From Isoetes taiwanensis (Eukaryota; Streptophyta; Lycopodiopsida; Isoetales; Isoetaceae), in NCBI GenBank assembly GCA_021234155.1, contig JAJEKV010000005.1, positions 25,063,584-25,127,583 on the forward strand: 64,000 nucleotides of DNA. The letters are read 5' to 3'. The notes under the pieces are model-generated. The model saw only the letters and a list, made by a program, of their open reading frames with translations. It made no database searches and was not told the origin of the DNA. Position numbers and translations under genes: made by a program. Positions 42,801 through 53,225 of this stretch are shown in pieces. Within the stretch, counting starts at the first letter, position 1; the number at the start of each line of letters is the position of its first letter.

Positions 42801-44080
42801 CAAATGGATGTAAAGACAGCCTTCTTGAATGGTGATTTGAGTGAAGAGATTTACATGGTACAACCTGCTTTGGATTTGTTTGTAATGCGGACAAGAACAC
42901 TTGGTGTGTAGATTGCGAAAAGCTCTTTATGGTTTGAAGCAAGCTTCCCGAGCATGGTTCATAAAGATTAACACCTTCTTGCTTTCTGCTGGATTCCTTC
43001 CTAGTGTGGCTGATTTGAACATTTACTTCAAGCAAGAAGGGTCCTCTTATGTTTTCATTGCTCTATATGTTGATGATACGATCTTTGTTTGCAATGATTT
43101 ACCATACTTACATAAAGTGAAAGCTCTCTTATCTGCAAAGACCTTTGAGGCGGTTGACTTGGGTGAAATTCACTCATGTTTGGGTATTCAAGTGCAACGT
43201 GACAGATCAAAGGGTTTGTTACATCTTTCTCAATCCACATACATCTCTGCACTCATTGAAAAGTTTGGCCTCCTTGAAGCAAAATCACAAAGTACTCCTC
43301 TTGTTGTTTAGTTCCAGATACTCCAAACTTTCTCAAAAACAAAGTCCTTGCACTGATGAAGAAAGATTGCAAATGAAAAAATGTCCTTATGCTAGTTTGG
43401 TTGGTGCGTTGATGTATTTGGCCAATGCCACTTCATACGATATTAGTTATCTTTGCTAATACTCTTGGTCAATTCATGACTAATCCTAGGCGAGGTTCAT
43501 TGGATTCTTTGCTAAAAAGGGTTTTGAGATACTTGAAAGGCACTTCTACTTGTGGTTTATTGTACACAAAGCAGAATGATGTTGATGTATTGACTTTGCT
43601 AGGCTATACAGATGCTGATTGGGGTGGTTGTCCTGACACTTTTCGTTCTACTAGTGGGAGTTGCTTTTTTGTTGGGAAATCCTTAGTTTCTTGGATGAGA
43701 AAAAAGCAACGATGTGTTTCTGTTTCCACTACTGAGAGCGAGTATGTTCTTTGCATCAATTGCCGATAGAGAGAATTGGTTTGGTTGCGACGGTTGATGG
43801 ATTGTTTTCATCGGACTTCGAGGTGGGGCCTACTCTACTCATGTGTGATAATCAAAGTACAATTGCATTAACAAAGGATGAGGTTTTTCATTCTAAATCT
43901 AAACATATTGAGCTACATTATCATTATATCAAATTGGAAGTACGAAAGAAGACTATTATGCTTAAATATTGTCCAACGTCAGCAATGGTTGCTGACATCT
44001 TCACCAAAGCATTAGGACTTCAGAAGCAAGAGATGTGCAAAGCAGCTCTTGGAATTATTGAATCTTTTGTTGTTACTTGA
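39881..44080 (+). pseudogene. copia gag-pol of the 39.7-kb element, frameshifted
   Basis: Domains in order: gag from ATG 39,881 (overlapping the primer site), LEKSSLDKVYEQ-type UBN2 region, Gly/Arg-rich stretch and zinc knuckle CEYCKKSGHPEEEC (40,720), protease DSAATQHMTHH (40,861), GAG-pre-integrase WHRRFGHANFQAL with CEACALGKQ (41,245-41,380), integrase with HSDLC, RTDHGGEF and NGVAERKN (41,435-41,730), RT with KWIFKTKVKADGSF, KARLVVKGFSQVEG, MDVKTAFLNGDL and ALYVDD (42,610-43,080), RNase H with YTDADWGGCPDT and TTESEY (43,600-43,740). At least six frame changes and a TGA at 41,878. One change is in a T-run at 41,140. Between the zinc knuckle and RT the domains themselves are all recognisable. 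Confidence 0.92.
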
Positions 44081-44349
44081 GTTGTTCTGAAAGTGCTTGG
44101 GTTTTTTCCTTTTAACCCACAAAAGGTTTTTTTGATCCAAGCACTAGATTAAAGATGCAGGGAGGGATGGTTGGAGGCATCTTTAAATATGAGATACAAT
44201 TATTTTGTTCAAAAGGCTAAAGTTGCAGGGAGGGTGTTTGGAATCTCCTTTCTATAGGAGACGTGCACCTTTACCTTTTGCCATGTATGGCACGTATGTC
44301 ACATATAGCACTCTTGCCTATTGTGGCACTAGTAACAAGGTTGCAAATT

Positions 44350-44377
44350 AAACGGGAGTGTTGCAGCACTCCCGTTT
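44350..44377. repeat. subterminal hairpin of the transposon
   Basis: AAACGGGAGTG (44,350-44,360) and CACTCCCGTTT (44,367-44,377) pair perfectly over 11 bp around a 6-nt loop, overlapping the inner end of the left TIR. No equivalent hairpin is seen at the right end. Confidence 0.8.
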
Positions 44378-44687
44378 GAAAGATTCCTTCTGAAAAAACA
44401 CATCATTCTAAAAAGTGGGCTTTTTCAAGAGAGGTTTAAAGTTTCAGGAGTATCAGTTTTTTTTTTTACCTAGTTTTGGGGTATTTTTTGGACACGACTT
44501 TCGTTTTTGGAGTGAATCATCTGAAAATAGCTTAATTGAGACATGAGTACAAAATTATTTGTATGTGGATGTAAAAAAAACACAAATTTAGTAAAAATAA
44601 CAATAATAATTTCTTTACTGTTTTTTTGTTACATCAGTAATGGCAATCAATAATAAATATCAGTAATTAACCACAGCAAAAGGTCCC

Positions 44688-46435
44688 TCAGAGATCTAAA
44701 TTGTAGTCTTCTTCATTATTCTTACTGCTCTCTGCTTGGTCGGTTTGTATCTTCTCACCGTTTTCTGGTGACTTAGGCTTTTCAGTGTCAGTAGTTGATT
44801 CCGGTATGGCAGCAAGAGCTACTTCTTTCAACTCTGCAAAAGTAGCTTCGTCATCTAAGGAGCTTGTAAAGGGAGGCTGTATTTCCGATGATGTCATCTT
44901 AGCAAAATCAGAATTAGACTTTGCCCCCAACTCTTGATTCTCGTCTGGTAGAGTTGGTAAAGCGAAAAGTCTCATTTTAATAAAACAAACGACCTCCTTA
45001 TCAATATCAATTGCTACGATTCACGACCCTTTTTCAATGCACAAGCAATAGTTGTACGAGAGCGGAAAATCGTCGAGCACCCAATCTCTCGGGCGTGAGA
45101 ACATGTCCGGAAGATGGTTAATCAACCGTGGCTTCGATAGTGATTCACTATTCTTCCTTGTGCACTAGGGTCCTGCGCCTTCGCGAAACCGCTGGAAACT
45201 CCAACACGTTCGAAAAGTTCGACACGGCTGCTTTGTGTTGAAGTGTTCCATTATGCGTTTCCCATCAAAACTCAATAGCGGCGTGGAGATATTGACTTTA
45301 CTCAACGAGTCTAGGGCCTCCGCCATGGTAATTTATATTTGTTTTGTACCTTAAGAACAAAAAAAGAAAAGAGGATTTAAGTACAGTCGAAGGAAACGTA
45401 TTCCGGAATAGAAATTCCTAACAATGCTCGCAGGTGTTACTAAAAGGAAAAGAACTTAAAACAAATATATGTATTCCAGAATAAGTGCTTACCAAACCAT
45501 GTTTTCATAACCAGCTTGCGTAGGGGAACCAAAATGATTCTTAAAACCAGCTTCCACAAGGCCGGATTGCATGCTTGAGTGAAATACGACCAACCGCCAA
45601 TGTTTTGCCGTGGTAATCTGCTTTATGCCGTCGACGAAAGCATTAAACTCAGATTTTTTAAATGGCTGGTCGTCGTAGCGGCTGTCTTTGAGCTTGAATC
45701 CATATGGAAGGTCAGCTATTGGGTCAAAGCATGGAGGTGGGGGACACTTTTTGTGTCAGTGACACATGGTGCTTAGTGGGTGCTTTTTGGGGCTGTTTTC
45801 TTAGTATTTTTGAAAAATATTTTTCTTTTATTTTTTTGATATTTTTTCCTGAAACGCATTTATATTACGCCTTGGAATACAAAATTTCAGCCTCATCGGA
45901 GTTAAAGAAAAAAAGATAAAAATAAATAAAGTTTTCAGCATTAGGTGCTTAGGGGGTGCTTGGCTGGCGCAAAAATGCCCCCCAGCTCCATGCTTTGACC
46001 CTATTACCAAGGTAAAATCTTGGGGCTTTATTGATTCGACTAATTTGGTGCAATCACCGTGTACAATAGAGAATAGGTTATTTTGATCGAACATTGTAAA
46101 CCTTTCGTAATCGGAGGGCTCAGAATCCAGAACACGCCTGTCCGCCAGCGTCCTCTCTTCTTGTGCTGTCCTGACCAAGTGCATGAAGCCCTCCGGCAGG
46201 TCTTTGTTTTTCTTTTTGCTCTGCAAAAAAGAACGTCTTAGTAACAAGAAAAACAACAATATAAAAAACAAATCAACATACCCAGCCTTCAAAATTTGGC
46301 GCATACTGGACAATCCTTTCGTCTGAGGTTGCTATAGGATAAAGCTCTTTGCACCTTTCCCAGCTGTCAACATTTAATTGTTCCATTAAGCAGGTTTGAC
46401 ATGTGATGACATTTTTCTGGTTGTAAGACCACACA
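44688..46435 (-). pseudogene. beta-class DNA amino-methyltransferase (N6-A or N4-C)
   Basis: Three exons can be traced. Exon 1 ends YAPNFEGW at 46,282; a 61-nt GT-AG intron (46,221-46,281) follows. Exon 2 reads KDLPEGFMHLVRTAQEERT, then IVHGDCTKLVESI and FTLVI, is split by a MITE, and resumes ADLPYGFKL (motif IV, DPPY-like, about 45,695-45,718) and LVVFHSSMQSGLVEAGF. A 143-nt intron (45,350-45,492) joins MVW to YKTNINYHGGG, matching the usual VWYK-N segment. Exon 3 gives SNVLEFP, SKPRLINHLPDMFSRP, DWVLDDF and, in another frame, STTIACALKKGR then AIDIDKEV (motif I region), with an acidic tail to 44,688. Motif IV before motif I is the beta order. Stops and frameshifts make it inactive. Introns exclude bacterial contamination. 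Confidence 0.8.
45721..46001. mobile_element. 0.28-kb MITE inside the methyltransferase gene
   Basis: Ends GGGTCAAAGCATGGAG (45,721) and CTCCATGCTTTGACCC (ending 46,001) are inverted repeats that extend about 23 bp with one mismatch. Flanks are TATT or CTATT (45,716-45,720 and 46,001-46,005). Whether the final C belongs to the element or the duplication is ambiguous, giving 4 or 5 bp. Excision restores the frame VI-ADLPYGF. Inside, GGTGCTTAG-GGGTGCTT occurs near both ends. Confidence 0.88.
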
Positions 46436-46504
46436 AACGTTAGAAGGAAGAAAACTAAAAAGGAAAGCAACAAAAAAGAACTACTTAAAAAACTGTAAGC
46501 CATA

Positions 46505-46719
46505 GTGTATTCCAGAATACACCTTGGCTCACGCGAAAGCCAAAGTGTATTCCGGAATACACTTTGGCTTTCGTGTGTGAGCCAAGGTGTATTCTGGAAT
46601 ACACTTTGGCCCTCACGCGAAAGCCATGGTGTATTCCAGAATACACTTTGGCTCACACACGAAAGCCTGGAATACACTATGGCTTTTGTGTGTGAGCCAA
46701 AGTGTATTCTGGAATACAC
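46505..46719. promoter_or_regulatory. array of 18-bp palindromes between divergent genes
   Basis: Five full copies of GTGTATTCNNGAATACAC start at 46,505, 46,545, 46,587, 46,629 and 46,702, with a half copy at about 46,667. Steps of 40-42 bp are close to four helical turns. Around the second copy the palindrome is perfect for 40 bp (46,534-46,573). GGCTTTCGCGTGTGAGCC-type spacers are also inverted. Single related sites, GTATTCCGGAATA and GTATTCCAGAATA, lie in the methyltransferase intron at about 45,402 and 45,470. The position between the two start regions suits a shared operator-promoter or a transposase-binding array. Confidence 0.8.
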
Positions 46720-46744
46720 CATGGCTTTCGCGTGTAAGCCAGTG

Positions 46745-49519
46745 TTTTTCGAACTACACTTCTCCCTACCAGGATTTCACTACAAATGAGGACGACGCTC
46801 CAGCATGCACTCCTCTTCACACAACGGTTGTGACACATGGCTTTGCAGAATTCCAGTCCGCTCTAAAGGAGATGTTTGCAAGAACTCCTTTTCAAGATGG
46901 TACAAGAACAGCTGATGCCACAACCTCTTATGGGCCATCACCATCCTTTAACACTGTACCACCGCCTTTTCCGGGAACAACTTCACGTGGTCTGTTTTCC
47001 TCTACAAACACACCACTCAGAACAGAGGAAGTCACCCCCCGAGTAGAAGTTTCATCAGAAGATGAAAACCCCAACGAGGAACAAAGAGATTACATGTTCT
47101 CCAGCCAATCTTCAAAGAAATTCAAGGTGGATTTTGGTTTGAGGGCGTGCTCCTCTGTAAGAAGAAGAAATCTTATGGATGAACACAAAATGAGGAAACT
47201 CTTGAGAACTAAATGCTGCTCATTGGGTTGCATTAACAGATTTAACATGGCTAAATTACGGGCAGTTAGAGACAACTACAGTTCCATGACATTGGCAGAC
47301 CAGAATGCCTACTTAGCTTATCATGTAAGACCAGACCGCAACACCTTCTTGCACTACATTAACCGTGAAGAAGTTTGCCAGAAATGTTTTATGGTTGTCC
47401 ACCGTTTAGGGTCCACTAGAATGTCTAGAATACATAAAAGACTGGACAAAAATCTAGCAATCGATGATCATTGTGGACCAAGAAGAGTTGTAACCATGCA
47501 TGCCCTTGCTGCTGTGTCATGGATGGAGAAATATTTCAGAGAAACATGTGAGAAGCTACCTAACAGCAACATGTATCATTTAACTGATAACATCACCAAA
47601 AAAGATGTTTTTAATGAGTACAAAGAGACTTGCACTCAGCTTCAGCACATCTCTTACTCACACTTCACCAGACTGTGGAAAAGTGAATTCGGTCTTGTGA
47701 AAATTCCCAGAAAACATAGAATGTCTGTTTGCTCCAGGTGTGCAGAATTAAAGAGTCAACGAGAAACTGCAAAGAAAATGCTCACGTTCTCCAATCTCTC
47801 ACTTGTTTTAAAGAAAATGCTTTGACCTGATTTCTTCTACAGATATTGTGCAACAGAACCTTGCCAGACATCGTGAACAACAAGCAGCAGAGAGAAGAAA
47901 GCTTGCCAAGCACAGAAAAAAAGCTCTTGAACGTCCACTGCAATATATGTCTGTTGTGATTGATGGAATGGACCAAAAAAAAACTACTCTACTACATTTC
48001 TTGAACATTCCTAAAGATGTGCCAGAGGAATGTTTTGTTAAGGGGCTATGGTCTTCAAAGGAAGTCTAAAGTGCAAAGTATTTTTGACATATCCAAACTT
48101 GCATGGTGACCCGAACCTCACAATTACAATTCTTAACAAGGTCCTGTGCGAGCAAGAGCAATTACCACCAGTGTTTTACCTGCAACTTGACAACACTACA
48201 AGGGAGAACAAGAATCAAACACTCTTTGCATACTGTGCTATGTTAGTGGAGCTAGGGATCTTTAGAAAAGTGAAGCTCGGTTTCTTACTTGTAGGCCACA
48301 CTCATGATCAAATTGACCAAATGTTCAGCAGATTTTCTGTGCGCCTTAGAAGGAAGAAGGCTTTCTCTCTTCCTACACTAGTTCAAATTATTGAAGATTC
48401 TTACACTCCCACTCCAGTGATCGATCTTCTTAAAGAGACTGCTGATTTCAGAGAGTTTGTTTTCTCTCGTTCAGACAGAGAACAAGCTGTGAACAAGTTG
48501 AATGATCTCACCTTTCAACATCACATCAAGTTCTACTTGAAGGATGGCCAGAGTTTCTTACAGGGGAAGAAGTATACCACAACTAAGGACTGGAGTCCAC
48601 CAGAGGGATTACGCTTCCTTAAATATATTCCAGACACTTCCTTCATAGAACGTGCAGAACAACTTCCTCTCAAAAATCCTAAGGAGTCCAAGCAGAAGAA
48701 AAGTACCCCGGAGTCATCCTTAAAAGCCATTGAAAATGGAATTTCCTCAGGCTTTAAGTACTTCTTAGAAGAAGATCGGATGTGGTGGAGTAATTTCTTT
48801 TCGAACGAAAATTGTTGTGAAAAATATAGCTCGGAGGCGGTTGCAAGAACCATTTGGATGGCCTAACACCTTCCATCAACCCCAGCACCAAGCAGGTCCA
48901 AGCAGTGCTACATTAGCACCTGCAGTAGAAGAAGACGAGGATCGAGTCATGTACCTCGGACCAAGACGCAGGAATGAGCCTCAAGGTAATATCACAGAAA
49001 TTACCAAGGGTATGCTAATTGCTCTTCCAACTGAGGAGGATGACAAAGGTCGACCTTTCTGGATAGCAAAAGTGCTTGACACAGTCAAGGAGGAAGGCTT
49101 AGTCACTAAACTCAAGATTCATTGGCTTGCAACACGCTCTTTCAGAAAATGCTTTTGAAGGTAGATATGAGTTAGAAATGAGAAGCCAAGGAAAAGGGAG
49201 AAAGTCCAAGAAGGTGGGTTGTAGGGATGAGCTGATCCTTAATGACGTGACTATATTGTGCTATGATTTTAAATTGAAATCTGACAATCATCTACGCCAG
49301 AGGACTATCAATTTGCTTAAAAAAGCTTGTAATTACGAAGAAGAGGATGAAGAAGGTGGTGGCAATGCTACACCATCTGTTGATAGTGATGAGGAAGATA
49401 ACTCAAGCACTTCCTCTAGTGACAGTGAAAGAAGTGAAGGTGATGAGGATGGCATAAATGAACATGATGACGTCCTGGATCCCTCCTTCATCACTCCTCA
49501 CACTTTTGCACATAACTGA
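46745..49519 (+). pseudogene. DUF7869-like DDE transposase
   Basis: The sense begins after a possible splice acceptor (CCCTACCAG, 46,772): a low-complexity N-terminus (FARTPFQDGTRTADATT), then Cys motifs KCCSLGC, EEVCQKCFMVVHRLG and MSVCSRCAELKSQ (47,205-47,755). After a frame change (47,784-47,843, perhaps an intron ending TTCTACAG) come RKALERPLQYMSVVIDGMD (first Asp, 47,957), FYLQLDNTTRENKN (second Asp, 48,187) and VGHTHDQIDQMFS (48,292-48,325). This is the D...QLDN...HxHxxxDQ pattern of DUF7869, which I take as an RNase H-like DDE/D core. The C-terminus has a BAH/chromo-like ITKGMLIALPTEED, PFWIAKVL and an acidic tail. Frames change four times, so it is inactive. Confidence 0.8.
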
Positions 49520-49996
49520 GTCTTAGAAAAAGACTGTAAATTTTGCATGTGAATATGAAGATTCTATCTTCAAATTTTGAGAATACTACAGTTTCAGTTA
49601 CGGACTAACTTCAATTTTTTGTTAAATATTTTATCCTCTGAAATTAGGGTTTCTCTCGTAAAATATACTTCAAGAACATTCTATTTGCTAAGAAAAATGA
49701 CACTTTAAAAAAGTCAATTCTTTCGTTGCACAAAAAAATTAGTCACTTTTGGGGGGGTCAAAATAGAATTTCATGCATCTTTTTTTTTTAACCTCGTTTT
49801 ACCCCCTTTTTGTAAAAAAAAAAGGAATCTTTGAGGAATATTCCTTTCGCTCTCGTTTCGATGATTTGCTCCCATTTAATACGCAATCTTGTTTAGTCCA
49901 ATAGTGGCTCATATTGATGTATAAATATGTATCTCATATGAATAAAATTTGGTCTTGTCTTGTGGAAAAAGTTGTGTGTGTCTCATATTTCTAACA

Positions 49997-50225
49997 ACAC
50001 CCTCTGTGGGTATTGCGAGAAGCTGGCTGTGGCCTTCGGACTTGTTAATACACCCCCAAACACAACCATCCAGGTAAGGAGAAACATCAGAGTATGCCAC
50101 AGCCATACTGCAACCAAAATTATTTCTAAAATAGAGGAGCGGGAAATTATAATACGAGATGGATACCGCATTCACCATTCCAAAAGTGGGAGTTACTTTC
50201 TGCTTTGCCACCATGTTGTTAACAT
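49997..50225 (+). pseudogene. PPR-DYW gene, DYW domain after the copia insertion
   Basis: Directly after the copia element the DYW deaminase continues: TLCGYCEKLAVAFGLVNTPP, then IISKIEEREIIIRDGYRIHH and a degenerate end. The normal HSE zinc and catalytic motif reads YCE, the RVCxDCH motif has lost its GDC part (RVCHSHTATK), and the terminal DYW is gone. The domain was therefore non-functional besides being split. Confidence 0.85.
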
Positions 50226-50460
50226 TGATGCTGGCCAGCGTATGCGAGATATGCCATGCAAAGACTACTCAACATACCCATAGCCAAATAATTAGGCTTT
50301 TCTGGAACCTGTGGTACGTGACCTACCGATGGAACACAGAGTTTCTGTAACGTGTTCTCGGGGAGGTAATGAACTATTTGCCATTCTTTTTAATGTATGT
50401 CCCTGTATATCCCCGTGTTATGGAATGCCATGACTGCAGTTTGCGCAGTGTGGCCATTGA

Positions 50461-51538
50461 AAAAGGGTCCATGAACTTGTAGAACAAATGCATATCATGC
50501 ATGTGATTCCAGATAAAGTCACCTTTATTAGTGCCCTGGATGCTTGTGCAAGTGTCCCAGCTTTAGGAGTTGGTAAGAAGCTACATGAAGACATGTTAAG
50601 ATATCATATACACTTGGGAATGCTCTTGTAAATACTTTTGGAAGATGTGGAAATTTGCTAGATGCTAGGCGTATATTTGAAAGGATGCCTGAGTGGGATG
50701 TGTTTTCCTGGAACATTATTATTGCAGCATATGGTTAGAATGGGGATGGCAAGGATGTCAATATTTTATCTGCATGCAGTCATGGTTATGAGCTGATTAT
50801 AGCTTTCACCAACTCTTCTCTATAAGCAGAGAACATACTGTTACACCCATAATGGAACATTATGGTTGCAGAATTGATCTCTTGGGACGTGCCAGAAAGC
50901 TGGATCAGGCAGAGAATTTCATCAGCAATATGCCAATTCAACCAGTTATTAGCTCATGGATGTCTCTATTAAGATCTTCCCACACATATGTTGATATAAA
51001 AGTAGGGAAAGTTGTTGCAATTCATGTGATAGAATTATTGGACCCTGCCTGCAGTCCTGCGTACATATTGCTATCAAATATCTATGCCCTGGCTGGCCAG
51101 TGGACTGATGCTATAAACATTAACAAAATGATGCTTGAAGCTAACGCAAAAAAGGAAGTATGTCAAAGCTCTATTGAGGTGGATAATCAGGTACATGAAT
51201 TTGTTATTGGAGATAAGTCACATCAAAAAATGCTTGGGATACATGCCGAATTGCAAAGATTGCAAAAGATTCTTGAAGCGAACACAAAGAAGGAAGTATG
51301 GCAAAGCTTTATTGAGGTGGATAATCAGGTACATGAATTTGTTATTGGAGATAAATCACATCCAAAAATGCTTGGGATACATGCTGAATTGCAAAGATTG
51401 CAAAAGCAAAAGCTTATTAAGTTGGAAAAAGCATATGACATAGAAGAGGAGGAAAGGGAAGACCTGCTTTACTATCATAGTGAGAAGATTGCGTTAGCCT
51501 TAGGGCTTATATCTACGCACTTTGGATCAACACTTTGA
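50461..51538 (+). pseudogene. second PPR gene remnant with duplicated E+ segment
   Basis: PPR motifs IPDKVTFISALDACASVPAL (50,508), NALVNTFGRCGNLLDARRIF (50,625-50,685) and MEHYGCRIDLLGRARKLDQA (50,852) precede MLLSNIYALAGQW-type E repeats. The segment EVDNQVHEFVIGDKSHQKM...LQRLQK is then present twice in tandem (units of about 135 bp, 51,141-51,275 and 51,276-51,410). The frame reaches YYHSEKIALALGLIST, where a DYW domain should continue, but stops at 51,538. Upstream frameshifts and a stop show decay. It may be a tandem relative of the split gene before it. Confidence 0.8.
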
Positions 51539-53171
51539 ATTATCAAAAACATCCCAGTCTGTGCTCATGCCATACCTTTATAAAATTTGTGTCTAAAACC
51601 AGCAAGAGATATATTATTGTGAGCCGAGATTAGTTTTCTTGAGTTTTTTTGTCTTTATGGTAGTTTCCTTTCTGAATAAAGGCATTGTATTTTATATATT
51701 GTTAGAGATCATTATCTAGACAAATATTGTTTCTAGAACATTACAACATTAGCTATTCAATATTCAGTGATTATCATTAGGAAAGTTGATGTAGCAAGAA
51801 ATTCGAATAAGTCACCATTCATTTGAATCATAACAATGTAATGATTAGAAATAACCTTTATCTTTTATAGAACAGCTCTAGCATTCACCGCAGACGAATC
51901 CGATCTTGGGACCTGTGACTCAATCGATCTATTACATGCTTCTTATACTTGTTTTTAGGTCAGCATTGATTGCCAAGAATCGATGTGCCAAGCCTCTATT
52001 CAAACCTTGCAAAACCTGTACATATGGTTGCCCTTGATCTATTTGACTGCCTATCAATATTGGCGACCATTTGAACCACTATAGCAGAATAACCATTCAA
52101 ATATTTTAGCCCACTTATTAGACCCTAGGTTCCTTATATGTCTATTCTCGTATCTATGTACAAGTAACATTTCTTCTTAGGATTCAAACATTATAATATC
52201 ACTCTCCCTTTAGATTATGATGTTTGCAACTTATTAAATTTCTCAACCAACTGAACCTGTTGATGAGGCCTCTAGGCGATTCCCTGACGTTGGATCTGAG
52301 AATATTCCCAGGCATATGCCCTCTGGGGCCATCCTAGCCCTACACCTCAGCGTGAGATGGGGTCAAACGCTGAGGTGGCTCTATTTTTAAGGAGGGTTGA
52401 CAACCATTGTAATAAAACCCAATATTAGTTTGACTCCAAATTAGAAAGAAGTTAAAATTAGAATCTATCCCTTAAACATAGGTACACGCCACACATAGCA
52501 AGGCAAAGATAGGCATGCTATATTGGCACGTCCAACTTCTGCCACAAGGTTTCTTAGCAGCGCCTACAATCCTTACAATCCCTGATACAGATTCTTACCT
52601 GCAAAGTTCATGCTGCACTGCAACAACCGGCCACCTGCAAGATTAGAAGCACACAGGAGATACAAGCACAGCAACCTGCGCTACCAAGCTGAGCACAGAG
52701 CAGACAAAGAATGCTATATTGGCGTCCTCCAACCTGTGCCACAAGTTTAAGGCCCACACAAAATGTCTGCACAGCAACCTGCGCTACCAACAGAATGTGA
52801 GGCACCTGCAGAAAGATTAAACCACAGAATGGGCACCTGCATAAAGATTAAACCAACAGATTGGGGGATTCGAACCCCCTGCGCAATGCGCAGCTCCAAG
52901 CAGCCTGAGTCTTTCTTATTTCCTAAGCACATGAAATTCAGTCTTACTTTATTTCAAACCTATTTCCTAAGCAGCATGCATTAAGTAGGTGTCAACAACA
53001 AGGATTCACAGAAGAAACGGGCCTCTAACCCTTACCTAGAACTCGAGCTTAATGAGGCACCTTCTTCTAATCATAAAATCGAGGTTGCAGAGCTTTTCAA
53101 TACATGATGAACATGGTCTGGTAGTCGGCTAGCACCTTTGCTTAAGAAGCTGAACAATCAGAAGAAACTAC
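51539..53171. other. no gene seen
   Basis: No coding region is supported. ACCTGCGCTACCAA occurs twice (about 52,675 and 52,771). On the minus strand GGGGGTTCGAATCCCCC (52,861-52,877) is a perfect T-arm of a tRNA, but no acceptor, D or anticodon arm can be built around it. Confidence 0.6.
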
Positions 53172-53225
53172 TGCCACTATGCCAAGACGACCTGCATCTG
53201 CCCTCACAACAGGAGAAAGGCCATT

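Larger units (their letters stand above)
44334..49893. mobile_element. 5,560-bp DNA transposon: DDE transposase plus DNA methyltransferase
   Basis: Termini: 25-bp TIRs, AACAAGGTTGCAAATTAAAC... at 44,334-44,358 and its partner at 49,869-49,893, matching at 21 of 25 positions. They are flanked by TAGT (44,330-44,333 and 49,894-49,897), present once in the intact 5' LTR, so the borders and the 4-bp duplication are certain. Content: a minus-strand DNA methyltransferase gene (44,688-46,435), a plus-strand DUF7869-like transposase gene (46,745-49,519), an intergenic palindrome array, and a terminal hairpin. Both genes are broken here. TIRs plus a short duplication indicate cut-and-paste transposition. 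I cannot match it to a named superfamily. Confidence 0.9.
39684..49996 (+). mobile_element. Ty1/copia element inserted in the DYW gene
   Basis: The 5' LTR is 39,684-39,881 (198 bp, TGTTTGG...TAACA). The 3' LTR is split into 44,235-44,333 and 49,898-49,996 (99 + 99 bp) by a later DNA transposon. The joined LTRs differ at one base (GTGGGAAAAG versus GTGGAAAAAG). The flanks ACGCC and ACACC are a 5-bp target duplication with one change. The primer-binding site TGGTATCAGAGC is at 39,882. A purine-rich GCAGGGAGGG precedes the 3' LTR. The internal region is 4.35 kb. Confidence 0.93.

Noticed and set aside
44688-46435. Bacterial contamination as the source of the methyltransferase
   Set aside because: The gene has two GT-AG introns, carries a plant-type MITE and lies within TIRs that sit inside a copia LTR.
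46505-46740. Protein-coding frames on both strands through the palindrome array (repeated VYSRIHFGSH-type peptides)
   Set aside because: The frames arise from the repeated palindromes themselves. The transposase homology begins only downstream.
52855-52895. tRNA gene on the minus strand
   Set aside because: Only a T-arm (GGGTTCGAATCCC) is present. No acceptor, D or anticodon arm can be folded around it.
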